Origin: Vespa crabro
Taxonomy: Eukaryota; Arthropoda; Insecta; Hymenoptera; Vespidae
DNA: 64,000 nt
Reading direction: 5' to 3'
NCBI RefSeq assembly: GCF_910589235.1
Contig: NW_025813595.1
Location: 1,922,001-1,986,000, forward strand
The notes below the pieces were generated by a model. The model saw only the letters and a program-made list of their open reading frames with translations. It was not told the DNA's origin and did not search any database. Made by a program: the position numbers and the translations under genes. This document shows positions 1 to 13,999 of the stretch, in pieces (position 1 is the first letter of the stretch; every line of letters starts with the position of its first letter).

Positions 1-409
1 AATAATGATAATAAAGATAATAAAGATAATAACAATAATATCGATTATAATGATAATAATAATAATAACGGTAATGACGATAATAATAATAATAATAAAG
101 ATAATAACGTTAATTACGAGAATGACGATAATATTAATAACGATAATAACGTTAATAACGTAAATAACGTTAAGAATAATAGTAATAATAACAATAATAA
201 CGATAATAATATTAACGAAAATATAGATATTATTATCAATTATAACAACGATAAATACGATAATAACGATAATAAAATTTATAATAATTAAGATAATAAC
301 AATATTAACAATAATATCGATAATAACAATAATAAAAATAACAATAGTAATAGTAATAATAACGATAATAACGATAATAATAATAATAATATTATCGTTA
401 GTAAGAATA

Positions 410-665
410 ATAATGTTAACGATGTTTATAATAGTAATAATAATAATGATTATAACGATAATAACGATAAAAATGATAATAACGATAATAACGATAATAG
501 AAGAAACAATAATAACGATATTAACGAAAATATTAATAAAAATTGTAACGTTAACAACGATAATAAAAATAATAATAAAAATAGTAATAACGAATGTAAA
601 GATAATAAGGATAACAATAATAACAATAATAGCGATAATATCGATTATAATAATACCGATAATAT
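410..665 (+). repeat. Block R13, copy a
   Basis: Begins at AACGATGTTTATAATAGT and runs through AACGATATTAACGAAAATAT, AATTGTAACGTTAACAACG and a TCGATTATAATAATACCG end. The same ordered rare variants occur at 14550-14810 and 22465-22685, in the same orientation. Confidence 0.75.
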
Positions 666-1117
666 CGATAATAACGATAATATTAATAGAAATAATAACA
701 ATAATAACGATATTAAAGATAACGATAATATTATTAACGACAATAATGACAATATTAATATTATTAATAACGATAATAAAGATAAAAAATATAATAATAA
801 TAATATTAATAGAGAAAATAACGATATTAACGATAATACCGATAATAACGATAATCATACTAAAGATAATAACGATAATAATAATGATAATAATAACGCT
901 AATAAAGTTAATATCTACAATAAAAATAATAATAATAATATTAATAATAACGATAATAACGATAATATCGGTAATAATGATAGTAATTATAACAATAATA
1001 GGAATAATAACGATAATAATGATAATAATATATACGATTATAACGACAATAGTAATAATAATAATAACGATCTTAAAAATAATAACGATAATAATAATAA
1101 TATCAATTATAATAAAA

Positions 1118-1290
1118 ATAAAAACAATCATTTGTATAATAACGATAATAATAGTGGTAATGTTAAGAGTAATAACAACTATAACGATAATAATGATGAT
1201 GACGATAACAATATTATTGATAATAACGTCAATAGTAATATTAATAATATTAACTATAATATCGATATTAATGATAATAATAATAATAAT
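1118..1290 (+). repeat. Block R10, copy a
   Basis: Carries the distinctive series TTTGTATAATAACGA, AATAGTGGTAATGTTAAG and GACGATAACAATATTATTG. The series is matched at 38441-38605 (TTTGTATGATAACGA, AATAGTGGTTATGTTAAG). Shorter related pieces (GGTTATGTTAAG and similar) occur near 9745, 36220 and 54885. Confidence 0.75.
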
Positions 1291-2218
1291 AATAATTATA
1301 ATATCGATAGTAACGATAATAACGATAATACGAGAATAACTATAATAACGATAATTTCGATAGTAAGGAATATAGTAATAACAATAATAACGATATTAGT
1401 AGTAATATTAATAAAGATAATATCGATATTTATGATAATAATTATATTAATAATATAGATATTAACGATAGTAGCAATAATAACGATAATAATAATAAAA
1501 ATATTAATGATAATAACGAAAATTTTAAAAATAGTAATAGCAATAATAATGATAATAGCGATAATATCGATAATAATAATAACGAAAATAACTGTAAGAA
1601 TAATAATAAAATATCGATAGTAACAATAATAACGACAATTAAGATAATAACGATAATAATAATAACGATAATGTAGATGATAATAATAACGGTCATAACG
1701 GTAATAACGATAATAATAATAATAATAATAATAGCAATAATAACGATATTAACGAAAATTGTAATGACATTAGTAACAAGACAACGATATTAACATTAAT
1801 AATAATAATAATAATTAAAGTAAGTATAATAACAGTGATAACTATAATATTAATAACAATAATAACGATAATAACGATAAAAACCTCAATAATAATAATA
1901 ATAATAATGATAATAACGATATCAATAGCATTAACGATAATAACTTTTATAAAAATTATCTTATTATGATAACAACAATAATAACAATGACTAACGACAT
2001 CAATTATATGAATATAACGTTAATTTCGATATTAATAATAGCAATATTAAAGATAATAACGATAGTAATAATAATAATAACGACATAAATAACAATAATA
2101 AATATAATAACGATATGGTATTAATGATAAAAAAGATAATAGTAATAATAGTAATAACGATAATAACGACAATAACGACAATAAAAATTATCATAATAAC
2201 GATAATAACAATAATAGA

Positions 2219-2240
2219 GATTGCGGCGGTAATAGAGACA

Positions 2241-2243
<3 letters not shown>
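2219..2243 (+). other. Local G/C-rich spot in the array
   Basis: GATTGCGGCGGTAATAGAG contains the run GCGGCGG, the most G/C-dense stretch I noticed in the window. The flanks are ordinary repeat on both sides. It could be an accumulation of neighbouring substitutions (GAT to GCG/GCG/GGT triplets); no function is evident. Confidence 0.6.
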
Positions 2244-2272
<29 letters not shown>

Positions 2273-3540
2273 TATAATAATAATAATAATAATAATATTA
2301 AAGATTACAACGAAAATAATGATAATAATAGCTGTAATAATAACAATAATAACGATAAAAATGGAAGTAAAAATAACAATATTAAGAATAATATATATAA
2401 TAACGATACTAATGATAATAAAATAATTAGTAATAACTGTAATAACAATATTAAGGATCAAAACGATTTTTACAAGTAACATAATAAAGATAATAAAGAT
2501 AATATCGATAATAATAATAACAATATTAACGAGAATAACGACAATAATAATAATAATAATAATAACCTTAATAACGATAATAACGCTAGTAAGTATAATA
2601 AAAGATATGATAATAACAAATTTAAGAATATTTACTATAATTACAAAAATAACGATAATAATAATAATAATAATAACAATAATAACAACAATAATGCTAA
2701 TAACGATAATAACAATAATAATAATAACGATAATAAAGATAACAATGACAATAATAATAATAATAATATTAATAATAATAATAATTTTAATGACGATAAT
2801 ATCGATGATAATAATAATAACAATAATAATAATAAGGATAATAAAGATAACGGAGATTATAATAATAACGATTAAAAATATAACAACGGCAATAATGATA
2901 ATAGCAATAATAATGATAAAAACTGTGATAAAAATAACAATATTAACGATATTAAAGAAATTAGTAATAACAATAATAACGTTAACAACGATAATAACAT
3001 TAATTATAATAATAGTAAAAACGAAAATACGTATAATAACGGTAGCATCGATAATCATAATAAAAATTATAATGATAATAACGATAATAACGATAATAAC
3101 AATGATAATAATAGTATAAATAATGATAATAACGATGTAAATGATTCTAACGAAAATAATAATAACTATAACGATAATAACGAATATGATGTTTAGAATG
3201 ATTATAATATTAACAATAATAAAAACAATAATGACAATCACGATAATAAAGATAATAGTAGTAGTAATAATAACAATATTAAGAATAATAAATATAATAA
3301 CGATAATAACAATAATAATAGTAGTAATAAAAAAAGTAATAACAATAATAACGATAAAAACGAATTTAACGATAATTCTAATGTTGATAATTACGATAAT
3401 ATCGATAATAATATTAACTGTAATAACGATAATAAAGATTAAAGAGATAATATTAATTATAGTAATAATAACGATATTATAGATACTAAACAAAAAATGA
3501 TAATAATTATTATAACTATAATAACGGTAATAACGATACA

Positions 3541-4230
3541 AATAATAGAAAAATTACAACAATATCAATAATAACGATAACAAATATAATAACGATAATA
3601 TCGATAATAATTTATAAGATAACATCAATAACATCGATAATAATGATAACAATATTAACGATATAATCGATCGTAATAACAACAATATCGACGATAATAT
3701 CTGTAATAATAATAACAATATCGACAATAATATCGATAATAATAATAACAATAATAACAATAATACCGATACTAACGATAATATCGTTAATAATAATAAC
3801 GATATTAATGATAATAGCGTTAAAAACAATAACGATATAAACGATACTATTGACAATATTAAAGATAATAATGATAATAATTTTAAAACGATAATAATTA
3901 TCATAAGAATAATAGTAATAACGATAATAACTATAAAAGAATTAAAATAATAACGTTAATATAGATAATAATAATAAAATTAATAACGTTAATAACGATA
4001 ATTAAGATAATAACGGTGGTAATAATAAAATTAATAACGCTAATAACGATAATAAAGATAATAATATTATTAATAATACCGATAATATCGATTATAATGG
4101 AAATAATAATAATAACAATATTGATAATAACAATAATAACGGTAATAACGATAATAATAATAGTAATAATTTTAGTAATAATTCTAATGATAATTAAAAT
4201 TATAACGATAATAATAATAATAATAATAAA
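3541..4230 (+). repeat. Block R1, copy a (~690 bp)
   Basis: Starts AATAATAGAAAAATTAC and continues through a run of marker variants: ATCGATCG, ACAACAATATCGACG, ATACTAACG-type triplets, TTGACAATATTAAAGATAAT, ATAATTATCATAAGAATAAT, TCGATTATAATGGAAATAAT and finally AATTCTAATGATAATTAAAA. The same series is found at 14860-15510. Weaker or partial copies lie at 8842-9320, 12895-13110 and 34895-35180. Identity to the 14.9 kb copy is about 85-90% by eye. Confidence 0.85.
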
Positions 4231-4321
4231 AATATTAAAATTATAATCACCAGAATAAAAACAATAATACCGGTTATGATATGAATAATATTTATAAAAA
4301 TAACGAAACAATAATAATAAT

Positions 4322-4322
<1 letters not shown>

Positions 4323-4372
<50 letters not shown>
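4323..4372 (+). repeat. Pure (AAT)n run, ~50 bp
   Basis: Uninterrupted AAT triplets, about 17 units, bounded by TTAT on the left and ATC on the right. Confidence 0.95.
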
Positions 4373-4373
<1 letters not shown>

Positions 4374-4560
4374 TCATTAATACGCACAATAATAACAATA
4401 ATAACGGCTATGAGAAGAATAATATTAATAATAATAACGATAATAATGATAATAACGATATATTCGATTAGAATAATTACAATAATAACGATAATATATC
4501 TAATAATGATAATAATACTAATAATTATAACGTTAATAACAATAATATCGATAATAATAT

Positions 4561-4860
4561 TATTAATAATAGCGATAATAACGTTAATAGTAATAAGTAT
4601 AAAATCGATAGTAATGATATTAATCAAAATATCCATAATAATAATAATAAATTTAACAATACTAACGATAATAACAATAACAATAATAACAATAATAACG
4701 ATTATTATTATAATAACGATAATAGTAAGAATAATAATAATATCAAAATATGGTTAATTACGAAAATAACGGTAATAACGATAATAACTACAAAAACGAC
4801 AATAATAATAATAATAATAAAGATAATAACGATAATAACGATAATAGCGATTATAAAAAA
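4561..4860 (+). repeat. Block R2, copy a (~300 bp), includes a core copy
   Basis: Runs from AATAGCGATAATAACG through AAAATATCCATAATAATA and AAAATATGGTTAATTACG to ATAATAGCGATTATAAAAA. It is matched almost word for word at 15718-16020 (about 90% identical by eye). It lies downstream of R1 at both loci, so R1 and R2 were probably duplicated together and the DNA between them then diverged. Confidence 0.85.
4571..4633 (+). repeat. Recurrent ~60-bp core, copy 1
   Basis: Core pattern: AGCGATARTAACGTTAATAG, then TAATAACTATAAATTCGATA, then ATAATGATATTAATGAAAAT. Here it reads AAGTATAAAATCGATAGTAATG in the middle. Nine copies in the window, all on the + strand. Confidence 0.8.
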
Positions 4861-5224
4861 TACAACAATAAAGATAACAAAGATATTAATAAATAATAAC
4901 AATAATAACAATTATAAATAATAATAATAACACTAATAATAATAAGATAATAATAATAACAATAATAATAATAATATCGACAATAACTATAATTACGATA
5001 ATAATAATAACAATTATAATGATAATAAAGATATTAACAATAATATTAATAGTAATAATAATAATGATAACAATAATAAGGATAATAGCAATAATAATAA
5101 TAACCAAATTAACGATTAAATTGATTATAAAGATAATGATAGTAACGATAATAATAATTATAATAATAACTATAATTACGATAATAATAATAGAAAAGAT
5201 AATAATAATAATGATTATAACCAT

Positions 5225-5800
5225 AATAACGATAATAACGAAAATAATAATAAACTTAATGACGATAATAACGTTTATAACGATTATAATAATAACAAAT
5301 ATAACTATTAAAACGGTAATAACAATAATAATATTAACAATAATGACGATAATAACAGTAATAACGATAATAATAGTAATAATAATCACTATATTGAAGG
5401 TAATAACGCGTAATAATAAATGCAACAGTAACAATAGTAATAATAGCAATAATAACGATGGTAAAGAAATGGTAGATAATGGTAATAATATTAATTACGA
5501 AATTAAGGATAATAACTAGAATAACGATATAAATAATATAAATAATAATAATAATTATAATAATAATAAAAATAATAACGATAATAAATATAATAACGTT
5601 AATAAAAAAAGTAATAATAACAATAATATCATTATTAAAGATAATAAAGATAAGAACGATAATAATAATCATAATAATAACAATAATATTCATAACAATA
5701 TTGACGATAATAACGGTAATGACGATAACAATAATAACGATAATTACGATAATATCAATAATAATATTAATAATAATAACGATCATAAGCATAATAGGAA
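5225..5800 (+). repeat. Block R4, copy a (partial, rearranged)
   Basis: Contains AACTATTAAAACGGTAATAA, the rare AACGCGTAATAATAA near 5407, a TAGCAATAATAACGATGGTA stretch and ATAACGTTAATAAAAAAAG near 5595. These markers also occur in order in R4 at 26530-27300 (including AACGCGTAATAATAA near 27111) and partly at 11030-11900. Confidence 0.65.
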
Positions 5801-6719
5801 TAATAATAACATGTATAACGATTATAACTGTAAGAATAATACAAAGAAAAATAATAACAATATTAACGATAATAACGATAATATTAATAACAATAATATC
5901 AAAAGTAGTAATAACGATAATATCGATAATAATGTCAATAAAGATAAAAATAATAATAATAACAATAATAAAAATAATAACGATAGTAATAATAACGAAA
6001 AAAATAATAAAAGCGGTAATAATAATAACAATAATAACGATAATAGCGATAACAATGATAACGATAATAAAGATAATATCGATAATAATAACAACAATAT
6101 TAACGAAAGTAACCTTAATAATAATAATAGTAATAACGATAAAAACGTTAATAACGATAATAAAGATAATAAGACTAATGATGTTAACGATAATAGTAAT
6201 AATTATAATAACGATAAGAACGAAAATAAAGATAATAATAATAATAATAAGAATAACGATGATAACGATAATATCGATAATAATAAAAGTAATAATAGTA
6301 ATAATGATCGTAACGATAAAAAAGATAATATTGGCAGTAATAGTAACAATTATCATATTAATAACTATAATAACGATAATATCGATAATAATAACAATGA
6401 CAAAGTTAATAGAAATGATAATAATAGCGATAATAACGATAATTACTTTAATAATAATAACAATAATAAAGATAATACTGATATTGACATTAATAACAAT
6501 AATAATAATAGCAACAATAACGATAATTAAGAAAATAAAAATTATTATTAAAACGATACTAAGGATAAGAAAGATATCATCAATAATATTAATAAGAAAA
6601 ATAAAGATAATCTCGATTATATTAATAAAAATATTAACAATTATGAAGGTAATTATAGTAATAATATTAACAATAATAACGATAATAACAATATTAACGA
6701 TAATTAGGATATCAAAAAT

Positions 6720-7720
6720 GACGATATTTACGAATATAACGATAAAAGGAATATTAATAATAACAATAACAAGGATAATAACAATGATAATAATAAAAGA
6801 CTGTAATAATAATTATAAAGATAATGATAATAAAGATAATAATTATAATAATCAACAAAATAATAACGATAATAATGATACAAACGATAAAAATAATAAT
6901 AACAATTAACATACTAACGATTATAACGATAATAATAATAACATATTAACGATAAAAACGATTATAACGATAATAGTAATACTAATAATAACAATAATAA
7001 CAGAAAGAATGACAAAATATATAATAACATTAATAACGATAATAACGATATTAACGAAAATGACGATAATAATAATAGCAGTAATAACTATAATAATCAT
7101 AATAACAATATTATAGTAATAAAAATAAAGATAATATCGATAATAAGGACAATAATAATAGTAACAATAACGATAATAACGAAAATATCGATAATATTTA
7201 GAACGAAAATAACGACAATAATAATATTAATATTAACGATAATAAGAATAATAACGATAATAACGATAGTAATAATAATAATAATAATAATAAAAATAAC
7301 CGTATTAACGGTAATAACGATAATAATAATAACAATAATAACGATAATATAAATAATATTGATAATAACGATAATTATAATTACAATAATAACAATAATA
7401 ACTATAGTAACCAAATAACGATAATAATAATAACAATTATGAGGATAATAATTAGAATAACGATATTAACGATAACTATAATAACTATAATTACGATAAT
7501 AACAATAATAATAATGACAATAATATCGAAAACAACGATAAGAAAGATATTAATAGTAATAAAAGTAAAGATAATATCGGTAAAATGGATAATAATAATA
7601 ATATTATATTCGAAAATAACGATAATAAAAATAATAATAATAATAATAACGATAATATCGCTAATACTAACAACTATAAATTCGATAATAATGATATTAA
7701 TGAAAATAACTAAAATAATA
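6720..7720 (+). repeat. Block R3, copy a (~1 kb)
   Basis: Marker series: AACAATAACAAGGATAATAA, ATAAAAGACTGTAATAAT, AATGATACAAACGATAA, AACAATTAACATACTAACG, TTATAGTAATAAAAATAAAG, GAAAATAACGACAATAATAA, CCAAATAACGATAATAATAA and ATATCGAAAACAACGATAAG. The same order is seen at 19445-20640. The first third is also at 45560-45900 and the last third at 27328-27655. Confidence 0.85.
7658..7710 (+). repeat. Recurrent core, copy 2
   Basis: Right part of the core: CTATAAATTCGATAATAATG followed by ATATTAATGAAAATAAC. It sits at the end of R3a. The left AGCGATAGTAACG part is replaced by ATCGCTAATACTAAC. Confidence 0.8.
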
Positions 7721-7964
7721 ATAGTATATATAACAATAATAATGATAATAACAATAATAATAATATCATCCAAAACGATAATTTCGATGATTACCATAGT
7801 AATAATTACAATAATGAAGATAACAAAGATGATAATGATAATAATAATAATAAAAATATTATCGATAATAAAGTTAATTACGAAAATGACGGTAATAAAC
7901 ATAATAACAATAATAACGACAAAAAAATAATATTAATAAGGATACGAACGATAATAGCGATAAT

Positions 7965-8705
7965 AATAGAAATAATAATAACTATATTAAGAATATTAAA
8001 TATAATAATGATTATAATGAAAATAGTAGTAGTAATAATAACAGTAATAACAATAATAACGATAATAACGATTATAACAATGTTAACGATAATAATATAG
8101 ACGATAATAACGATAATAACCATAATAATAATAATAATAATAATAAAGATAACAACGCTATTAACAATAATAATGGGAGTAATAATAATAATAATAACGA
8201 AGATAAAGTTAACAATGATACTAACGATAATAACGATAATAACAATAATAATAGTAGTAATAATTACGATAATGACGATATTACCGATAATAAGGATAGT
8301 AACAATACCAATAATTACGATAATAACACTTATAATCCTAATAACGACATTAATATATAAAAAAAATAACATTAATACTCATAATAACAATATTAACGAT
8401 AATAATAGTAGTAATAACAACGATAATAGTAGTAATAATAACAATAATAACAATTATAGCGATAATAAAGGTATTACCGATAATAACGATAATTATAATA
8501 TTCATAGTAACTATAATAAAGATATTATCCATAATAATAATAACAATAATAACAATAATAACGATAATAACGATAATAATTATTATAATAGAAGTATTAA
8601 TAACAATAAATATAGTAGTGATAAGGAACTTAATAATTATAATAACGATAAAATGATTTTAACGATAATAATAAAGACGATAATTAGGATAATATCGATA
8701 ATAAT
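7965..8705 (+). repeat. Block R5, copy a (~740 bp)
   Basis: Starts AGAAATAATAATAACTATAT and includes GAATATTAAATATAATAATG, CACTTATAATCCTAATAACG, GACATTAATATATAAAAAAA, TTCATAGTAACTATAAT and GATATTATCCATAATAATAA. Its partner at 32362-33090 has the same markers in the same order. The two copies are 24.4 kb apart and differ by many substitutions and small indels. Confidence 0.85.
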
Positions 8706-8841
8706 AATAACATTAATAACTATAATTACGAAAATAACGATTATAACGAAAATAGTAATAATAGTAATAATTACCATAATAAAGATAATAACTACACAAT
8801 AATAATAATAATAATAACGATAATAACGGTTATAACGATAG

Positions 8842-9320
8842 AAATAATAGAAAAATAAAAATAATATCAATAATAATGTTAAAAAAGATAATAAAGAAAA
8901 TATCGTTAATAATAATAACGATAATAATGATAAGAGCGATAAAAAAAATAACGATATTAACGATAATATTGACAATATTAAAGATAATAATGATAATAAT
9001 GTTAAAACGATAATAATTATCATTATTACAGTAGTAATAAAGTTAATAACGATATTAAAAAGAAAAATAATAATGATAATGTAGATAATAATAATAAAAT
9101 TCATAACCTAAATAACGTTAATAACGATAATAACGGTAAAAATAGTAAAATTGATAACTCTAATAACGATAATAAAGATATATTATTAATAATAACGATA
9201 ATAACGATTACAATGGAAATAATAATATTAACAAAATTGAAAGTAACGATAATAACGGTAAAAACGATAATAATAATAGTAATAATACTGGTAATAATAA
9301 TAATGGTAATTACGATAATA
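8842..9320 (+). repeat. Block R1, copy c (diverged)
   Basis: Starts AAATAATAGAAAAATAAAAA and retains TTGACAATATTAAAGATAAT, ACGATAATAATTATCATTAT and TACAATGGAAATAATAATAT. It lacks the ATCGATCG to ACAACAATATCGACG portion of copies a and b, so it is internally shortened. Confidence 0.7.
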
Positions 9321-9540
9321 ACAATAATAATAATAGTTACAATAGCATTAAAACAATAATAACGACAACAACGATAATAAGGATATCTATAATAACGATA
9401 ATAAAGTCAATAATAATAACTACAATAATATCGTTTATAACTATAATAACGATTATAACCATAATGACGATAATAACGATAATATCGATAATAATAATAA
9501 TAATAATACCAGTAATAACGATCATAACATTAATAACGAA

Positions 9541-9599
<59 letters not shown>
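9541..9599 (+). repeat. Pure (AAT)n run, ~59 bp
   Basis: About 20 uninterrupted AAT triplets. Confidence 0.95.
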
Positions 9600-9602
<3 letters not shown>

Positions 9603-9900
9603 TACCGATAATAAAGATAACGACCACAATAATAATAATAATAATAATATTAATAATAATAACGATAATGACAATAATAACGATAATAATAGTAATAATT
9701 AAAGTAATATTCACCACAATTATAACAATAATAACGGTTATGTTAAGAATAAAATTAATAATATTAACGATTATAATAATAATAACGATATAATCGATAA
9801 TAATAATTACAATAACAACGATAATAATTACAATAATGATAATAATAATAATAATTATAACGATAATAACGATTATTTCGATAATAACAATATTAATAAG

Positions 9901-9963
9901 AGCGATAGTAACGTTAATAGTAATAACTTTAAATTTGATAATAATGATATTAATGAAAATAAC
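9901..9963 (+). repeat. Recurrent core, copy 3
   Basis: AGCGATAGTAACGTTAATAG, then TAATAACTTTAAATTTGATA, then ATAATGATATTAATGAAAAT. It is preceded by AATATTAATAAG, the same lead-in as copies 4 and 8. Confidence 0.85.
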
Positions 9964-10568
9964 TACAATAATAATAATAAATATAACAATAATAACCATA
10001 ATAACGATAATAAAATTAGTTATAACAATAATAATAACAATAATAACGATAATAAAGATATCATTGATAATAAAAATAACGATAATGCCGATAATAACGT
10101 TAATAATAGTAATAATAACAATTATAATAATAACTATAATATCGATAACAACCATAATAACGATAACAACGATAATAACGATAATAAAAATAATAGTAAT
10201 AATAACCACGAAAATAACGATAATAACGATAACAATAATAATAGCACTAAGAATATAAATAATTACAATAGTAACGATAATAACATTATGACGATAATAA
10301 TAATAATAATATTAAAGATAATAGCGATAATGAAGATAATAACGATAATAAGGATAATAACATTACAGTTATAAACGATAAAAACGACAATAAAGATGAT
10401 AACAATTACAATTATAAAAATATTAATGAAAAAAACGTTAATAATGATAATAAAGACAATAATAATAATAATAATAACGATAATAATGATAATAACGATA
10501 ACATCGGTAATAATAAAAACAATAATTACGATAATAACGATATTAACGATATAATGATGATAATAAAT

Positions 10569-10770
10569 AATTTCGTTAATTAGGTTAATTACGAAAATAT
10601 CGGTAATAACCACGAAATCGGAGAAATCGATAATTAACAATAAAATCGATAATAACGATAATAACGACTTTAAATGTAATAATAATAACAATAATATCGA
10701 TAATAATAATAGCGATAATGACGACAAAAGTAATAATAATATTAATGGTATTTACGATAATAACGATAAT
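10569..10770 (+). repeat. Block R14, copy a
   Basis: Marker series: TTTCGTTAATTAGGTTAATT, AATAACCACGAAATCGG, ATCGATAATTAACAATAAAA, TTTAAATGTAATAATAATAA and AATGACGACAAAAGTAAT. It is matched in order at 56033-56255 and, from the last third, at 37700-37830. Confidence 0.8.
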
Positions 10771-11029
10771 AGTAATTATAATAATAAAGTTAATAACGAT
10801 AATAACGCATAATAATAATTACAACAATAAAAATAGTAATAATAAAAATAATAACAATAATAACGATATTGACGATAATAATAATAATATTAACAACGAT
10901 ATTAAGTATAATAACGATATCATCCAGAATAATAAAAATAATATCGATAATAACGATAATAACGATGATAAAATTAATAATAATATCGATAATATCAATA
11001 ATAACGAAAATAACTATATTAATAATAAT

Positions 11030-11051
11030 AATAATAATAATAATCATAATA

Positions 11052-11083
<32 letters not shown>

Positions 11084-11900
11084 TATAATATCGAAAGTAA
11101 CTGTAGTAATGATAGTAACGTTAATAATGTTACAGACGATAAAAAATATAAAAATAATAACGTTAATGACGATAATGACGACAAAAGTAATAATAATAAT
11201 AAGAACGAATATAACGAAAATATAAACAGTAGGAATAATAACAATAAAAACAATAATAACAATAATAACGATAATAACGATAGTAATAATATTAATAATA
11301 ATAATGCTTATAACGCTATAAACGATAATTACGATAATAATAATAAAATCAATAAAGATAATAACGATAATAATTATTATAATAACAAGTATAATAACGA
11401 AAATAATATTACAAACGATAATAATACTAATGATTATAACCATGAAAACGATAACAACGATAATAATAAAAACATTAATAACGATAATAACGTTTATAAC
11501 GCTAATAATAATAACAATAAAATTGATATTAACGACAATAATTATAATAACTATAATAATAATAACAAAAATAACTATTAAAACGGTTATAACAATAATA
11601 ATAATAACAATAATGACGATAATAACGATGATAATAATTATAATAATAATAATAAAATAACGATAATAAATATAATAACGTTAATAATACAAGTAGTAAT
11701 ACCAATAATATCATTATTAAAGATAATAAAGATAATAGCAATAATAATAATAACAATAATATCAATAGAAATCATAGCAATATTAACGATAATAACGATA
11801 ATAATAATAACAATAATTATGATAAAAACTATATTAACGATAATAACAATAATAATAAAGATAATAACGATATTAATAATAATAATAATAACCATATTAA
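11030..11900 (+). repeat. Block R4, copy b (~870 bp)
   Basis: Marker series: AACTGTAGTAATGATAGTAA, AACAGTAGGAATAATAACAA, GCTTATAACGCTATAAACG, AAACATTAATAACGATAATA, ATTGATATTAACGACAATAA, AACTATTAAAACGGTTATAA, ATATCATTATTAAAGATAAT. The first ~600 bp match 26530-27045 at roughly 93-95% by eye. One difference is a 51-bp length change near 11400-11455 (165 bp here versus 114 bp there between the same two landmarks). Confidence 0.88.
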
Positions 11901-12189
11901 CGATAATTACAAAAATAATAAAAAGAATAATAATTATTTTAATGATAATAACGATAATAATAATAGCAATAATGACGATTTTAACGTTAAGACCGAAAAA
12001 AATAAAACATTAAATGACCATTATAAATTTATCAATGATAGTAATAATAATGACGTTAATAATAATCATCATAAAAAAAATATTAGCGATAAAAACTACC
12101 ATAAAAATTATAACAAAAATAATAATAATAATAGTTAACAAAAGAACGAAATTATCGATAATAACAATAATAATAATAACGATAGTAAC

Positions 12190-12256
12190 GATAATATAGA
12201 TAATATTATTGATATAATATTATATAGATAATATAGGTATATGTAATTGATAAAAT
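12190..12256. other. TA-rich island that breaks the triplet pattern
   Basis: ATATAGATAATATTATTGAT followed by ATAATATTATATAGATAATA and TAGGTATATGTAATTG. The 3-bp periodicity is lost for about 60 bp and the A excess on the + strand is weak. No gene or clear palindromic site is recognised. Confidence 0.6.
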
Positions 12257-12894
12257 CGATAATAATAATAATAATAATAACGATAATATCGTTAGTAAAA
12301 ATTATAATGATAATAACAATAGTAAAGATAAGAACTATAATATCCACTATAACAATAATAATAATAACGATAAAGACGATAATTACGATAATGAACGATA
12401 ATATTAATAACGATAATAACGTTAATAACGTAAATAACGACAATAATAATAGAAATAATAACAATATCAACGATAATAAAGATAATAACGATAATAATAT
12501 TAACGATAATATCGACAATATTAATAATAATGACAACGATAATTATGATAATAATGATCGTAAAACTAATAACAATAAAGATAATAACAATATTAACGAT
12601 AATAACGATAATAACGATAATAAAAATAATAATAGTAATAATAACGATAGTGACGATAATAACGATAATAGCGATAATACTTATAACGATAATAACGATA
12701 TTAATAATAACGATAATAACGATAATGTCGATAATAATGATAAAAATATTTACGATAATTTCGATATTAATAATTGTAATCATAAGAATAATAACGATAT
12801 CCATAATAACCATAATAAAGACAATATTAATAACAATAACAATATTGATAATAACTATAATATCGATAATAATAATAACAATAATATCAGTAAT

Positions 12895-13110
12895 ACCGGT
12901 AATAACGATAATAACGGAAATAATAATAAAATTGATAACGCTAATAAAGATAATAAAGGTATAATATTATTAATAAGAACGATAATAATGATTATAAGGG
13001 AAATAATAATAATTACAATATCGATAATAACGATAATAACGGTAAAAACGATAATAATAATAGTAATAATATTAGTAATAATTCTAATGATAATTAAAAT
13101 TATAACGATA
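12895..13110 (+). repeat. Block R1, copy d (partial)
   Basis: Retains ATTGATAACGCTAATAAAG, ATAATATTATTAATAAGAAC, GATTATAAGGGAAATAATAA and the end marker AATTCTAATGATAATTAAAA that is also at the end of R1a. It is preceded at about 12797 by GATATCCATAATAACCATAA, which also precedes the core in the R1b locus (15588). Confidence 0.65.
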
Positions 13111-13259
13111 ATAATAATAGTTATAATAACATAATAACAATAATAATATCGATAATAACTGTAATAATGATAGTACCCATAATGACGATAATAACGATAA
13201 TATTTATAATAATAATAATAATAATAACTGTAATATCGAAAATAACGATAATATCGACA

Positions 13260-13260
<1 letters not shown>

Positions 13261-13298
<38 letters not shown>
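13261..13298 (+). repeat. Pure (AAT)n run, ~38 bp
   Basis: About 12 uninterrupted AAT-type triplets following CGACAG. Confidence 0.93.
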
Positions 13299-13967
13299 TC
13301 CATAATGCAGATAATGACGCCAATAATAATAATTATAATAATATTAGTAATAATAACGATAATGACGATAATAATAATAGTATTAATAACAATATTAAAA
13401 ATAATAACGATAATAACGATAATAATAATAAAAATAATGACATTATAACTATAATAAATATAATAACGATTAGTTATAAACGTTAAAAACGACAATAGTG
13501 GTAATAGAAATAACGATAATAACGATAATAGCGGCATAAAAATTATAATAATAAAGATAATAACGATATTATCGAAAATCAAGATAAAAGCTATAAGAAT
13601 AATAATAATAAGAACAATAACAATGATAATAACGATAATAAACATAATAACAGTAACGATGACACGACAATAATAATAACAATATTAATAACGATAATAA
13701 CGATAACAACAATAATAAAGATAATAACTATATTAAGGATATCAATAATAACGAAAATAACGTTAATTTCGATATTAATAATAACAATATTAAAGATATT
13801 AACGATAATAATAATAATAATAACTACATTATTAACTATAATAAATATAATAACGATATGGTTTTAACGGTAAAATCGACAATAGTAGTAACAATAATAA
13901 CGATATTATCGAAAATAACGATAATAACGATATTGTGATTAATAATAATATTAATAATAATATTATT

Positions 13968-13999
13968 ATAAGATAAAATAATAATAAGATAAAATAATA
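13968..13999 (+). repeat. 16-bp tandem duplication
   Basis: ATAAGATAAAATAATA occurs twice head to tail. The unit length is not a multiple of three, unlike most other local duplications here, so it changes the phase of the surrounding array by one base. Confidence 0.85.

Noticed and set aside
413..1339. 308-codon Ile/Thr-rich + strand frame
   Set aside because: It is the +1 phase of the same triplets (ATA/ACG), open only because that phase lacks TAA. There is no recognisable signal or domain.
3660..3676. ATCGATCG at 3666 and scattered ATCGAT sites as regulatory or restriction-modification related
   Set aside because: ATCGAT arises simply from ATC followed by GAT in the triplet repeat and is spread over the whole window.
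5811..6530. Asn/Asp-rich + strand frames (5811-6530, 10718-11581, 20996-21862, 45642-46650 and others) as poly-asparagine proteins like those of Dictyostelium or Plasmodium
   Set aside because: Such proteins have unique domains around the Asn runs and keep one frame. Here the frames start and stop wherever the repeat phase slips, there is no non-repeat domain, and the block copies shift phase relative to each other.
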